Shown here: positions 8,393-18,319 of the stretch, one piece after another | Layout: the number at the start of each line of letters is the position of its first letter | Numbering within the stretch: position 1 is the first letter of the stretch | Source: Marinomonas polaris DSM 16579 | GTDB lineage: Bacteria > Pseudomonadota > Gammaproteobacteria > Pseudomonadales > Marinomonadaceae | NCBI RefSeq assembly: GCF_900129155.1 | Contig: NZ_FQVF01000016.1 | Coordinates: forward strand, 62,001-126,000 | Length of the DNA stretch: 64,000 nucleotides | Direction of reading: 5' to 3' | The notes under the pieces: model-generated | Databases searched by the model: none | What the model saw: the letters and a program-made list of their open reading frames with translations, nothing else | Told to the model about the DNA's origin: nothing | Position numbers and translations under genes: made by a program

Positions 8393-9235
8393 CTAGGTAC
8401 GCAGCAAAGTACGCCTAAATTGATAAGGAGTAAGCCCAAACATGGGCTTGAATCGTCGGTTAAAGTAACTCAGATCCGTGAAGCCAAAGGTAAACGCCAC
8501 ATCGGCCAACGGCATACCCAGTTCAAGGGCTTCTTTGGCGCGATTAATACGATAATTTTGCCAATATTGATGAGGTGTCATACCGAAATAATCACGGAAG
8601 CAACGCAACAAATGATACTTAGACATATGCGCCAATTGGCTTAACTCATCGAGAGACACTTCTTCCCCTACATGAGCATGTAAATAGTCGCGTACTCGCT
8701 CAAAGACAGGATCTTTCGTGCGACGTTTGGACTTAACTAGACTAACAGAGCGCTGAATTCCCTTTTGGCGCGCTAAATATTCCGCAAATTCAAACAACGC
8801 AGACGTGTATTCCAATGCAGACGTTGACGAAATTTCCACTAAAGCTGCCAAACGTAAAATATGCGTTTTTAGCACAGTATCGTTTTGCACTGGATGTTCG
8901 ATACGAAAGTCTCGTGCTCGGCGAACGCCAGCACTCTCAAGCATAGGACTTAATTGGTCAGGATGAACATAAAGCATTTTGTAGTGAAGCGGGTCGTCAG
9001 CACCGGAATGACCATCGTGAGCATCTTCAGGATTAAACACAATTACATTGCCAGCATGACTCTTGTGATGTTCACCCAAAGCAAAGAAGTCTTGGCGACC
9101 CGATAAAGTTACGCCGAAAGAGAACTCCTCATGGGCATGAGTACCATAAGAAAAATCGCTCATAGAGGCTTCCAGCAACATGACCTCATCAAGGACTGCA
9201 CTTTTAGCAAACTGAAAACGATTTTCTGTCGACAT
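8393..9235 (-). CDS. AraC-family transcriptional regulator with cupin sensor domain
   Basis: This is a 280-residue regulator. The N-terminal cupin domain (HAHEEFSFGVTLSGRQDFF, then AGNVIVFNPEDAHDG) is of the AraC-binding type. The C-terminal region from about residue 180 has two helix-turn-helix motifs (LSQLAHMSKYHLLRCFRDYFG and MPLADVAFTFGFTDLSYFNR) ending FGLTPYQFRR. The ATG at 9235 has GAGG 5 bases upstream and is preferred to the GTG one codon earlier. It precedes the LysE-family exporter and probably controls it. The ligand is unknown. Confidence 0.9.
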   Translation of the reverse strand: MSTENRFQFAKSAVLDEVMLLEASMSDFSYGTHAHEEFSFGVTLSGRQDFFALGEHHKSHAGNVIVFNPEDAHDGHSGADDPLHYKMLYVHPDQLSPMLESAGVRRARDFRIEHPVQNDTVLKTHILRLAALVEISSTSALEYTSALFEFAEYLARQKGIQRSVSLVKSKRRTKDPVFERVRDYLHAHVGEEVSLDELSQLAHMSKYHLLRCFRDYFGMTPHQYWQNYRINRAKEALELGMPLADVAFTFGFTDLSYFNRRFKPMFGLTPYQFRRTLLRT

Positions 9236-9315
9236 CACACCCTCTCGAAACTAGCCCAACCCATAACAATAGACTAACCAATGACAAACAGAAAAGATTG
9301 GACGATATTGCGGTA

Positions 9316-10662
9316 TTAGATCTTATTCAGCTTTTTCTCAACCTGCTCAAGCGCTCTTCGATACATACTCCAAGCACAAATACCGGCGAGAACATTACCA
9401 ATCAAGACACCGAAGAAAAGCCCTTTTAGTCCAGCGATTTCCGACCCAACCCACAAGCAAGGTAAGAAGAAAGCAAACAAGCGCAATGCAGATATTGTCA
9501 ACGCAGTATAGGATTTCCCCAAGGCGTTAGAGATAGACACCATTAACATGCATATACCAAGTAAACCAAGGCTCACCGGCACTATCATCAGATGCCAATG
9601 TAAGATCGTCGAGACTTCTTCGTCGCTGGTCATCAAGTTTGCCAACACGCCCGAGATGAAAAAAGTAATCACTGCGATCACCAACTGAAACGACAATACA
9701 AAGCGACACGCCAAACGCACCACGTAACGCACATCGTCCAAACGGCCTTCGCCCAACAATCGCCCGACCATTGGTGGCATGGACATAGTCAGTGCCAACA
9801 CAGCCACAATAGAGAAAAATTCAAAACGCGAGCCCAATGCCCAAGACGCCACCGCGGCCGTGCCAAACCCTGCGATAAGTTTAGTCGCCAACATAGAAGA
9901 AACTGGCGGTAGCAACTGGCTGATCATCGCAGGTCCCATAATATGACCTATAGACCCCAAGCTTTTGCCGATATTTAGATCTTGCCAATCAAAGATAACC
10001 CAATGTTTACGAGCCACTTTTGGTGCAACAATTAAGGTACCCAAACCAAACGCCACCGTGGTCGCCATAGCAGCGCCGTTCAAACCAAGATCAAAAGTAA
10101 AAATAAAAATAGGATCCAGCACCAAATTCAGCACGCTGGTAACAATCATCATAATGCCGGGCAGCAAGGTATTACCGTTGGAACGACAAATGCTGTAGTA
10201 AAAATAGATTAACGCCCCTACCCAAGCACTAAGCAGCCAATGAGGCCAATATGAGTCGATAATAGGATAGACAGAATCTGGCGCACTCAATAACGCCAAA
10301 ATAGGATGACGTAACAACCAAATGATCACGCTAAAGAAAGCAATCCCCACGCTTCCCATCATCAGCACCAAACCGCCTAATTGCTTGGCATAACGCTTGT
10401 CCCCTGCGCCTAAGGCACGAGAAATAATCGCCGTTGTCGCAATGCCTAAGCCCACTTGCAGACCAATCACAATCATCTGAATCGGCAAGGTAAACCCCTG
10501 CGCAGCCAAAGGCAAAAGACCTAACTGCCCGATAAAAGCACTGTCCACCAGCTGAAAACTCATCAACGACAAAACACCAAACATCATTGGCCATGTCATG
10601 GAAAAAAGTTGCTTAGCTAAGGAAGGAGATGAAGGTACTTGGGAGGACATAGGTGTGCTCAT
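9316..10662 (-). CDS. MATE-family multidrug/toxin efflux protein
   Basis: This is an inner-membrane antiporter of 448 residues with about twelve hydrophobic segments in two pseudo-symmetrical halves. Typical stretches include LFSMTWPMMFGVLSLMSFQLVDSAFIGQLG at the N-terminus and GLQVGLGIATTAIISRALGAGD. It also has the central MIVTSVLNLVLDPIFIF with GLNGAAMATTVAFGLG, a hallmark of MATE proteins. These use Na+ or H+ gradients to expel cationic compounds. It is probably monocistronic, separated by 87 bases from the MFS exporter upstream. The substrate is unknown. Confidence 0.92.
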   Translation of the reverse strand: MSTPMSSQVPSSPSLAKQLFSMTWPMMFGVLSLMSFQLVDSAFIGQLGLLPLAAQGFTLPIQMIVIGLQVGLGIATTAIISRALGAGDKRYAKQLGGLVLMMGSVGIAFFSVIIWLLRHPILALLSAPDSVYPIIDSYWPHWLLSAWVGALIYFYYSICRSNGNTLLPGIMMIVTSVLNLVLDPIFIFTFDLGLNGAAMATTVAFGLGTLIVAPKVARKHWVIFDWQDLNIGKSLGSIGHIMGPAMISQLLPPVSSMLATKLIAGFGTAAVASWALGSRFEFFSIVAVLALTMSMPPMVGRLLGEGRLDDVRYVVRLACRFVLSFQLVIAVITFFISGVLANLMTSDEEVSTILHWHLMIVPVSLGLLGICMLMVSISNALGKSYTALTISALRLFAFFLPCLWVGSEIAGLKGLFFGVLIGNVLAGICAWSMYRRALEQVEKKLNKI

Positions 10663-10749
10663 ACTAAAAACTGAGCCTATATTCTAACCTACTTTACTGA
10701 CAACTGAATGACACTCGCCTTCACCAAATAAACTATGCGATGAAAAATC

Positions 10750-11994
10750 TCATTCTTCAGCATAACGCTGGCTGTACTTGTATCCATACCACAGCATGAA
10801 TAAAGCAATGAGGGAAAAGATAACAAAACCGCTTGCTAACGGTATGACGGTGAAGTTGTAAAACTGCCCTGCTATTGTCGACAGAACAATCGCGATCATG
10901 CTCGATAAAGACGAAATCAACGACGCGCCCAGTCCAGCCATGCTCCCCAACGGCTCCATCGCCATGGCGTTCACGTTACCAAACACCATACCAAAACAAG
11001 AAAACATCACCATGCCCAAACCCATAAATAGCACAAAAGGCGGTACGCCATTGAAGTATAAAGCCGCAATCAACAGGATAAAGGCGGTCGATAACAACAC
11101 GCTTAAAGCGCCAATCACACAGCGCAGCATTCCTACTCGCAGGACAATTTTACCGTTCGAAAAATTGATAATAGAAGAACCAATCGCCAACATGGCAAAG
11201 AACAAAGGAAAGCGATCTCCCGTGTTATACACATCCTGAAAAATCGATTGTGCAGTACTAATGTGCAGCATCAAACCACCAAAAATACAGCCCAACAAAA
11301 CGGTGAACGCCATCACATCACGACGACGTAATATCACTCGAACATCGGCAATTAAGCGCTTTCGATTAAGCGGAATGCGATTTTCTTTCAATAGAGTTTC
11401 TGGCTGACGCAGTAATAACCAACCACCAGCAATCGCCGCTTGCGCGATCAGCAAAGCAAAAATCCAACGCCAATCCGCTACTTTTAACACCAACTGCCCA
11501 ACACTTGGAGCCAACAAGGGCACCAAGATAAACACCATCATCACAAACGACATAATGCGCGCCATTGCCGCGCCTTTGTACATGTCTCGAATCAAGGCGC
11601 GAGAGGCTATTTTTGGCCCAGCTACACCAAAACCTTGTATCATACGCCCCAGTAAAAACACCTCGATAGACGACGCCAACAAAGCAACCACGGAACCGAT
11701 AATATAAATACTAATGCCGAGCAGAATACTCTTCTTGCGACCAATCGCATCAGACAAAGGACCAAAAAGAATCTCGCCAAACACCATGCCCAATATCATC
11801 GCCGACACAATCCACTGGGTTTTCTGATAATCCACAATCGCTAAAGACTCAGCAATATTGGGAAAAGCCGGTAACATAGCGTCCATACTCAACGCAGTGA
11901 GAGACATCATCAAAGCGAACAGCGCCACTAATTCTCTCTCTGGCAAACGCTTTATCTGAGTTTCAGTGGCCTGTTGTGAAGTTAAAAGTGACAT
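10750..11994 (-). CDS. MFS multidrug efflux transporter, Bcr/CflA type
   Basis: This is a 414-residue, 12-segment major facilitator. Residues 36-52 (LSMDAMLPAFPNIAESL) match the first segment of the Bcr/CflA drug:H+ antiporter group. The MFS motif A is present as GPLSDAIGRKK (about residues 78-88), and RMIQGFGVAGPKIASRALIRDMY is the group's motif in segment 4/5. It probably exports a small amphiphile or sulfonamide-like compound; the substrate is not predictable. It is followed on the same strand by the MATE gene. Confidence 0.9.
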   Translation of the reverse strand: MSLLTSQQATETQIKRLPERELVALFALMMSLTALSMDAMLPAFPNIAESLAIVDYQKTQWIVSAMILGMVFGEILFGPLSDAIGRKKSILLGISIYIIGSVVALLASSIEVFLLGRMIQGFGVAGPKIASRALIRDMYKGAAMARIMSFVMMVFILVPLLAPSVGQLVLKVADWRWIFALLIAQAAIAGGWLLLRQPETLLKENRIPLNRKRLIADVRVILRRRDVMAFTVLLGCIFGGLMLHISTAQSIFQDVYNTGDRFPLFFAMLAIGSSIINFSNGKIVLRVGMLRCVIGALSVLLSTAFILLIAALYFNGVPPFVLFMGLGMVMFSCFGMVFGNVNAMAMEPLGSMAGLGASLISSLSSMIAIVLSTIAGQFYNFTVIPLASGFVIFSLIALFMLWYGYKYSQRYAEE

Positions 11995-12105
11995 CCCTTT
12001 CCTTAGTGATTGGCAAAATGGATCAATAGTTTACTCGTCAGGATGAATAAAAAGAAAACTAAATTTCATTCATTAATATTGCTCCAGTAAAAAAACAATA
12101 CAAAC

Positions 12106-12145
12106 AAAAAAGCGTGATCAATAAAATCATTGAATCACGCTTTTT
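12106..12145. terminator. Terminator of the mannosidase/sugar-transport operon
   Basis: AAAAAGCGTGAT and ATCACGCTTTTT form a 12-bp arm pair, extended by CAAT/ATTG with one bulged base, with oligo-A on one side and oligo-T on the other. It lies 40 bases past the mannosidase stop on the minus strand. Confidence 0.8.
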
Positions 12146-12184
12146 GGGTGCTACCGCTGTTTATCTAAAGTCTATTTATCCACC

Positions 12185-15100
12185 TTAGAATTTAATTGAA
12201 GCAAGACAATAAGGCGTAAATCGCTCGGCATCTTGCTCAATCGCTCGCTCTAATCCATCCACAACTTGCCAAGGTCGATTGCTTGGCGTAGATAAGCTTA
12301 ACTTACCTCGTTGTCCCGACGCTTCGGACATTCGCAAAATATAACCCTCTTTATTTTCAGCAGGTTTAAGTGCATGGAAGCGCATGTCTAGCCCAGACCA
12401 AGTCACTGGCGCAAGACGATAAGGGCTATCGCTGCTCGCAGCAGTGAAACGCAATGGATCTACCACTAAATCCGCCTCTGCTTGAACTTCAGGACTCCAC
12501 CAGTGGCCATCATGCGGCAAGATAGAATAAGTGAAATGATGATGCCCTTCGTCCGCCAACATATCTGGGTACATTGGACCACGCACCAAGCTTAAGGTTA
12601 GTGTATTGCCTTTGGCAGAGAAGCCATATTTATCCGCTGACAAGATCGCGGCCCCCCAGCCTGTTTCACTGATTGAAGCAAAACGATGCCCGCAGCCTTC
12701 AAACTGAGCTTGTTGCCAGCTGGTATTATCATGTGTCGCACGCTGAGTGATACCAATCGCTTGATCGAATACCGCTTGTTCAGCCAAAACCGTCACAGGG
12801 AAAACTGCACGTAAATAAGTACGACGATCATGCCAGTCTATGTCGGTCACTATGTCTAAACGCGCACTGTTACACCACAAGCGAAGTTTTTGCGTAATAC
12901 GACTCGCACTAAATGAACGTACTATGGTTATTTCTCCCATGTACGGGCCTTCAGCGGTTACTTCACAGGAATCCAATTCAAGCAACTCTTCTCCACCAAG
13001 GGAGAAGCCAGGTTCAATGTCCCATGCATCATAATTGCGAGGCAAATCATTACGATAGATCATTAGCTGGTTTGCAACACCATCGATCAACTCTCGATCA
13101 GATCGCTTATCCAACAGTGATTTAATTCGTCCATGTTTATCAATTTCCACACGAACCAACTCGTTCTCAAGTACCTTATCTATGACACTAATTTTTTTCG
13201 CACTCGGTTGTGCGACAAATTCAACCGACAATGGAGACAATGACTGGTCAGAAGCAAGAACATACTGCTCGCCCACCTTTTGGGCCACACAGCTAGCTGG
13301 GAAAGGTGTCGATGATTCAAGCTGCCAAAACGGTTTTGCGCTACCGGAAAGGTTAGCAACTGCAATCCCTTGCAGCGCATTTGACTGAGACTGGCTAGCA
13401 TGTAATTTAACAATTCGTTCTAACGCTTCTGCAGCAATTGCTTCCGTGCGTTCTACCACGCTTTCCAATTCCGCTTCAGTTTGCACATAGGCTTCACGAA
13501 TCGAAGAACCTGGCAAAATATCGTGGAATTGATTTCGCAGCATCAAGACCCAGTCTTTAGACAAATCGGGCATTTGATCGCCACCACCAGCTAATGCCGC
13601 CAATACACTCATGGCTTCCGCGGCCACTAGACCAAATTCAGCACGACGATTTAGTTGCTTGGTACGTGCCTGACTCGTTAGGGTCGCCCTATGGTATTCA
13701 AGGTACATTTCTCCTGACCAAACAGGCACCGACGCGTCTTTTAACTCCGTCGTTATCTTGTCAATGTGTTGCTGGATATTACCATGTGCGACATGGGGGA
13801 TTTCCGGCATTAGGTTAAGAATAGGAAACGCTTCTATCTGATCTGGATCAGGACCGCCACCACCATCACCCCAACCATAGGTCGCAATAACGGTATCGGT
13901 TAAATCCTTACCTGAATGCTTACGCCACACTTCATCCAGCGCCTGTGGTCGCATCCACATGTTATAGCCTTCGTTTTCATAGGCATTGTAGGTGTGTACC
14001 AAAACCTTTGACCCATCATTCCCCTGCCAATGAAACAAATTATCAGGCAAGCTATTCGTTTCGTTCCAGCTCACCTTTATTGTGACTAAGGTTTCAATAC
14101 CTGTATGACGCATGATTTGCGGCATAGCACCAGTAAAACCAAAGGTATCTGGTAACCAAGCAGTACGGTTTATCTCACCAAAGTGTTTTTCAAAATAGGT
14201 CTGTCCAAGCAAAAACTGACGTATAAAAGCTTCTGCAGAAGGCATATTGGTATCACACTCAATCAACATGCCACCGTTCACTTCCCACTGCCCTTCTGCG
14301 ACTCGCTGTTTAATCTCTTCAAACAAGGCTGGATCTTCTTCTTCGACATGTTGATAAAATAAAGACGACGACTGCAAAAACTGAAACTCTGGGTGAGATT
14401 TCATTAGTGAGTTCACGCTGTTAAAGGTACGAATGATTTTGCGCACGGTTTCGGGCTGAGGCCACAACCAAACGTAATCAATATGCGCATGGCCTGTAGC
14501 CAACACTTTACCTTGTTTAGGATAGCGCTCACGAAGTTCAGCCAAACTGGCATCTAACAACGCAATGCTGCGATTCACAGAGGAGATGGCTTCATCGCTT
14601 AATTTTTCAAAAGATACTTCTGGTTCAAAACTGCGTTCCCAAATATCTTTCGCCCATGCTTGTTCCGCAAGACGAGGACCCACTTGGCTAGTTTGAGTCG
14701 GCAGCCTTAGCTGTGAGATTGCTATTTCTGCGACTTCACACAAAGACCGTGCTAGCTCTTTATTTTTAACGGTTAATACCGTATTGCGAACAATATCGAG
14801 TCGGCGACGCAGCGCTCTAATCTCTACATGAACGGATACTAATTCTGCAAGATTTAGCTTGGGATCGCGGTTAGGTATACCAAATAAAGAACGAGCCGCT
14901 ACTTCTGCTTCGATATAAAAAGGCACGGTTGGCACCGGAGCAAAACGTTTGTGGCGCGGATTGGCACCAAAGGTATCAAATACGGTGCCGTCTTCTAAAC
15001 ACAAACGCACCAAGGCTTCACCACCAAAATCCAGACGTAATTCCGCGTTCAATGTAGGAGAAACTAATGGCGAACGGAAACAATGGATACCAAAGCGATT

Positions 15101-15274
15101 TGACCAAGTATCGCCCACATTTATGGTGCGCGATTCGCCCTCTGGTGAGGTTAATGTCCAGTCTTTAATTGGGCTATTTCCATACAGCTCCCAGGCGCAC
15201 AGCTCTTTTTCCCATGTATCCAGATGTTGTGATAATTGTTCTAAACTACGCTGACGATCACGGTATTGACGCAT
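12185..15274 (-). CDS. Alpha-mannosidase, glycoside hydrolase family 38
   Basis: It removes alpha-linked mannose from oligosaccharides with retention, using Zn2+. It has 1029 residues from the ATG at 15274, which follows GGAGAG by 7 bases; the upstream in-frame TTG (15334) has no ribosome site. The N-terminal region is followed by the GH38 catalytic domain with TGHAHIDYVWLWP (metal His/Asp) and WLPDTFGFTGAMPQI (nucleophile Asp). HDILPGSSIREAY lies further on, then the middle helical and C-terminal beta domains. Length and order resemble the vacuolar/cytosolic Ams1/MAN2C1-like group. No signal peptide is seen, so it acts inside the cell on imported mannosides. It is the last gene of the transporter operon, 95 bases after the ATPase gene. 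Confidence 0.95.
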   Translation of the reverse strand: MRQYRDRQRSLEQLSQHLDTWEKELCAWELYGNSPIKDWTLTSPEGESRTINVGDTWSNRFGIHCFRSPLVSPTLNAELRLDFGGEALVRLCLEDGTVFDTFGANPRHKRFAPVPTVPFYIEAEVAARSLFGIPNRDPKLNLAELVSVHVEIRALRRRLDIVRNTVLTVKNKELARSLCEVAEIAISQLRLPTQTSQVGPRLAEQAWAKDIWERSFEPEVSFEKLSDEAISSVNRSIALLDASLAELRERYPKQGKVLATGHAHIDYVWLWPQPETVRKIIRTFNSVNSLMKSHPEFQFLQSSSLFYQHVEEEDPALFEEIKQRVAEGQWEVNGGMLIECDTNMPSAEAFIRQFLLGQTYFEKHFGEINRTAWLPDTFGFTGAMPQIMRHTGIETLVTIKVSWNETNSLPDNLFHWQGNDGSKVLVHTYNAYENEGYNMWMRPQALDEVWRKHSGKDLTDTVIATYGWGDGGGGPDPDQIEAFPILNLMPEIPHVAHGNIQQHIDKITTELKDASVPVWSGEMYLEYHRATLTSQARTKQLNRRAEFGLVAAEAMSVLAALAGGGDQMPDLSKDWVLMLRNQFHDILPGSSIREAYVQTEAELESVVERTEAIAAEALERIVKLHASQSQSNALQGIAVANLSGSAKPFWQLESSTPFPASCVAQKVGEQYVLASDQSLSPLSVEFVAQPSAKKISVIDKVLENELVRVEIDKHGRIKSLLDKRSDRELIDGVANQLMIYRNDLPRNYDAWDIEPGFSLGGEELLELDSCEVTAEGPYMGEITIVRSFSASRITQKLRLWCNSARLDIVTDIDWHDRRTYLRAVFPVTVLAEQAVFDQAIGITQRATHDNTSWQQAQFEGCGHRFASISETGWGAAILSADKYGFSAKGNTLTLSLVRGPMYPDMLADEGHHHFTYSILPHDGHWWSPEVQAEADLVVDPLRFTAASSDSPYRLAPVTWSGLDMRFHALKPAENKEGYILRMSEASGQRGKLSLSTPSNRPWQVVDGLERAIEQDAERFTPYCLASIKF

Positions 15275-15369
15275 AATAACTCTCCTAACAATGGCGTATG
15301 CTGCTTTGTCGCTGACGACGATACTGAACGACAAAGCTCACGGTATTCGAAAAAATGAAAAAACGGCTA

Positions 15370-16428
15370 TTAGTGACTTATTGCGTCATGTACTCGCCCG
15401 CTATCATCAAAAAGATGCAAACGTTCAGCTAACAACTTCACATAAATTGGCTCGTTTTCTTTGATATCAGAAGAGTCTTCTACTTTGACTGTTATCAGAC
15501 CAAGGTCTTCCGTTTCAAAATGAATCAGGGTGTGATCTCCAAACATTTCAACGTATTCGACTCGACCAGAAAGATGAGCATCTTCGGGCGTTGACACTTG
15601 CAGATGCTCTGGACGAATGCCTACTTTGGTCACAGAAGACGATACCGAGAAAGGTAAAACACGCTGACCTAGTTGCAGCTTGCCATCACGAGACGACGCG
15701 GGCATGAAGTTCATTTTTTGCCCACCAATGAAACCAGCGACAAACGCATTAGCTGGAGAAGAATAGAGTTCGAGAGGTGTTCCAACTTGCTCAATTCGGC
15801 CGCCATTCAACACGACGATACGATCCGCTAACGTCATGGCCTCAACCTGATCATGTGTTACATAAATCATGGTTGCACCTAATGATGAATGAAGCTTGGC
15901 AATCTCAAGACGCGTTTGGCCTCGTAGTGCCGCATCAAGGTTAGATAAAGGCTCATCGAAGAGAAAAACCTTAGGCTCACGTACAATGGCACGACCAATG
16001 GCAACGCGCTGACGCTGACCTCCGGACAATTCCTTTGGCATACGATTTAGATAAGGCTCAAGCTGTAAAATACGCGCCGCATTGTTTACTCGTTCTTCAA
16101 TCTCATCCTTAGGACACTTGGATATTTCCAGACCAAACGCCATGTTACGACGCACTGTCATGTGTGGATAAAGCGCATAAGATTGGAACACCATGGCAAT
16201 ACCACGTTGTGGCGAAGGCATATCATTAACGATTTTATCGCCAATCTTTATATGACCACCGGTGATGTCTTCTAACCCTGCAATCATGCGCAGTAGAGTA
16301 GATTTTCCGCAACCAGAAGGACCTACAAAAACGACAAACTCACCTTCATTGATGGCAAGATCTACCCCGTGGATGATCTTCATGTCGCCATAGGTTTTCG
16401 ATACATTTTCAAGTCTAACATTCGACAT
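15370..16428 (-). CDS. Sugar ABC transporter ATPase, UgpC/MalK type
   Basis: This is a 352-residue nucleotide-binding subunit. It has Walker A GPSGCGKST (about residues 36-44), Q-loop VFQSYALYPHMTV, signature LSGGQRQRVAIGRA, Walker B VFLFDEP and the switch His in YVTHDQVEAMTLADR. A C-terminal TOBE/MalK regulatory region follows (GIRPEHLQVS). It energises the two permeases encoded just upstream for uptake of an oligosaccharide, probably a mannoside given the downstream mannosidase. Such ATPases can serve more than one sugar transporter. Confidence 0.93.
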   Translation of the reverse strand: MSNVRLENVSKTYGDMKIIHGVDLAINEGEFVVFVGPSGCGKSTLLRMIAGLEDITGGHIKIGDKIVNDMPSPQRGIAMVFQSYALYPHMTVRRNMAFGLEISKCPKDEIEERVNNAARILQLEPYLNRMPKELSGGQRQRVAIGRAIVREPKVFLFDEPLSNLDAALRGQTRLEIAKLHSSLGATMIYVTHDQVEAMTLADRIVVLNGGRIEQVGTPLELYSSPANAFVAGFIGGQKMNFMPASSRDGKLQLGQRVLPFSVSSSVTKVGIRPEHLQVSTPEDAHLSGRVEYVEMFGDHTLIHFETEDLGLITVKVEDSSDIKENEPIYVKLLAERLHLFDDSGRVHDAISH

Positions 16429-16515
16429 AAAACTTCCTCAGAACTCTGTTAAGAGTGACATTTCTCTTATTTTTATAGGTAGAGCACACTTAATATTTGG
16501 GGTGGATAGACAAGA

Positions 16516-17337
16516 TCACCCCTTCACTCCGACTCCGGCAAATCCTGTATTCATGTTGCGTCGTAGTAAGAAGTACACCCCGATAGCAGGAATGGCATAA
16601 ACAATGGAATAGGCCGCTAAAAAGCCGTATTGAATTGCTCCATGCTCACCAAAGGCTGAATACAATCCCATCGACATGGGAAAGACAGAGTCCGTTCGAG
16701 AGAAAATCAGTGGGAATAAAAACTCATTCCAAGCACTGGTAAAGGAGAAAAACCACACCACAGCTATACCCGCACGAGACAGCGGTAAAACCACATGTCG
16801 TAATATTTCCCACAAACTTGCCCCTTCAACATGAGCCGCCTCTTCAAGCTCTAACGGCACGGTGTCAAAAAAGTTTTTTAACAGCAGTAAAGTAAAAGGC
16901 AAATTAAGAATTGTCAGAGCAATCATGACCCCTAAAGGATTCAATAAGCCTGATTTTTCAGCGGTAAAATAAATAGGCACCAAGACACCGTTGGTTGGCA
17001 TCATCCGCATGACGACCAAAGCCCATAAAATGGTCGTTTTTCCCGGAATATATACTCTCGATAAAAAATACGCCGCTCCCGCTGCCACCACGATAGTCAT
17101 GGTGGCAGTACCAAGCGCTAGAATCATAGAGTTCATGAACTGCTGGGCTGCACTGCCACTCATCGCGGAAACAAAATTGCCAATACCGATGGATTGTGGC
17201 CAGCGCAACTCACCTGTTGCCTGAGTATCCACAGCATTCACGAACAACCAAGAAAATGGACTGATCCAAATGATGGCCACAAATACTAAAGCCAGCGTAG
17301 CCATCGGCGTGTGTTTTTGATCACTGTTTATGGTCAT
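16516..17337 (-). CDS. Sugar ABC transporter permease, MalG type
   Basis: This is an inner-membrane permease of 273 residues with about six segments. The EAA loop reads LELEEAAHVEGASLWEILRH, followed by VVLPLSRAG, typical of CUT1 carbohydrate permeases. It begins inside the stop codon of the upstream MalF-like gene (TAATG, one-base overlap), showing translational coupling. It forms the channel with that protein for the family-1 binding protein of the operon. Confidence 0.92.
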   Translation of the reverse strand: MTINSDQKHTPMATLALVFVAIIWISPFSWLFVNAVDTQATGELRWPQSIGIGNFVSAMSGSAAQQFMNSMILALGTATMTIVVAAGAAYFLSRVYIPGKTTILWALVVMRMMPTNGVLVPIYFTAEKSGLLNPLGVMIALTILNLPFTLLLLKNFFDTVPLELEEAAHVEGASLWEILRHVVLPLSRAGIAVVWFFSFTSAWNEFLFPLIFSRTDSVFPMSMGLYSAFGEHGAIQYGFLAAYSIVYAIPAIGVYFLLRRNMNTGFAGVGVKG

Positions 17338-18227
17338 TACTTAGGCTCCTTAAGTAATCGCAAATAGAAGATGGATAACGCACCGACAATAAGCAACATG
17401 GCAACCGATATAGCCGAACCATAGCCCAGTCTATGTACATCAAAACTGGTTTGATAAAGGAAGATCGCCAGCACATTTGTGTCATTGCCAGGACCGCCAC
17501 CCGTTAGTGCATAAATCAGTGGGAAGTAAGTAAAAGTCCAAATAGTGATAAACAACATATTTGTCGCGATGTGTGGACGAATCATAGGAATAACGACCTT
17601 CCACAAGCGCTGAATAGGCGTAGTACCATCTACTTTAGCGGCTTCAATAATTTCTTTTGGAACCGCATCGAGTGCTGCAGAAAAGAGAAGATAAGACCAA
17701 GCGGAGCCTTTCCAAGTATTGGCAATGATGACCACAACCAAGGCGTAATCATTCATGAAATTGATCGGCGCAAAACCCAAGGGCTCGATAATTACGCGGT
17801 TGATAAGACCCGTTTGGGAAGCAGAAGCAGACCACAGAAAGGCCGCCACGATATCGGGTAGTAACCAGCCCAACATAATCGAGACTTCCACCGTGGTTTT
17901 TAAAAGGCCACGTTTGCCACGAAGCGCAACGGCAAGCAAGAAGCCAATAATGGTTTGACCGATTACCGCAGAGAAAAAAGTGAAAATAACGGTAACCCAT
18001 AGACTTTGTAAAAAGCCTTGTCGGGTAAATAAACGAATATAGTTTTTTAAACCGACCCAGTCCCAATTCACCGATTTACGGCCTATGGTTTCTAAATCCG
18101 TAAAACTAAATGTGATGGCCCAACCAGCAAAATACACCAATACACTTAGGAATAGCGCCGCAGGCAGCGCAACGGCCACCAGCAATGGAATATTACCTGC
18201 CAACCAAGGGTTTATTTTTTTTCGCAT
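17337..18227 (-). CDS. Sugar ABC transporter permease, MalF type
   Basis: This is a 296-residue permease with six predicted segments, of the shorter UgpA/LacF-like form without the large MalF periplasmic domain. The EAA loop appears as KEIIEAAKVDGTTPIQRLWK, followed by VVIPMIRPHIATNM, and the conserved LTGGGPGNDTNVLAIFLYQ is present near residue 240. It lies 92 bases downstream of the binding-protein gene and overlaps the next permease by one base. It works with that permease and the MalK-type ATPase. Confidence 0.92.
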   Translation of the reverse strand: MRKKINPWLAGNIPLLVAVALPAALFLSVLVYFAGWAITFSFTDLETIGRKSVNWDWVGLKNYIRLFTRQGFLQSLWVTVIFTFFSAVIGQTIIGFLLAVALRGKRGLLKTTVEVSIMLGWLLPDIVAAFLWSASASQTGLINRVIIEPLGFAPINFMNDYALVVVIIANTWKGSAWSYLLFSAALDAVPKEIIEAAKVDGTTPIQRLWKVVIPMIRPHIATNMLFITIWTFTYFPLIYALTGGGPGNDTNVLAIFLYQTSFDVHRLGYGSAISVAMLLIVGALSIFYLRLLKEPK

Positions 18228-18319
18228 CTCGTCACCCGTTTTATTATTGTTTGGGTCAAAAAACAGCTTCGTGACGCACTAAGCCAATACATCAAGCTCA
18301 GTGGTCACAAAGCAGGTCA

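Noticed and set aside
15275..15334. 20-residue N-terminal extension of the alpha-mannosidase
   Set aside because: It begins with TTG and lacks a ribosome site. The ATG at 15274 has GGAGAG at good distance.
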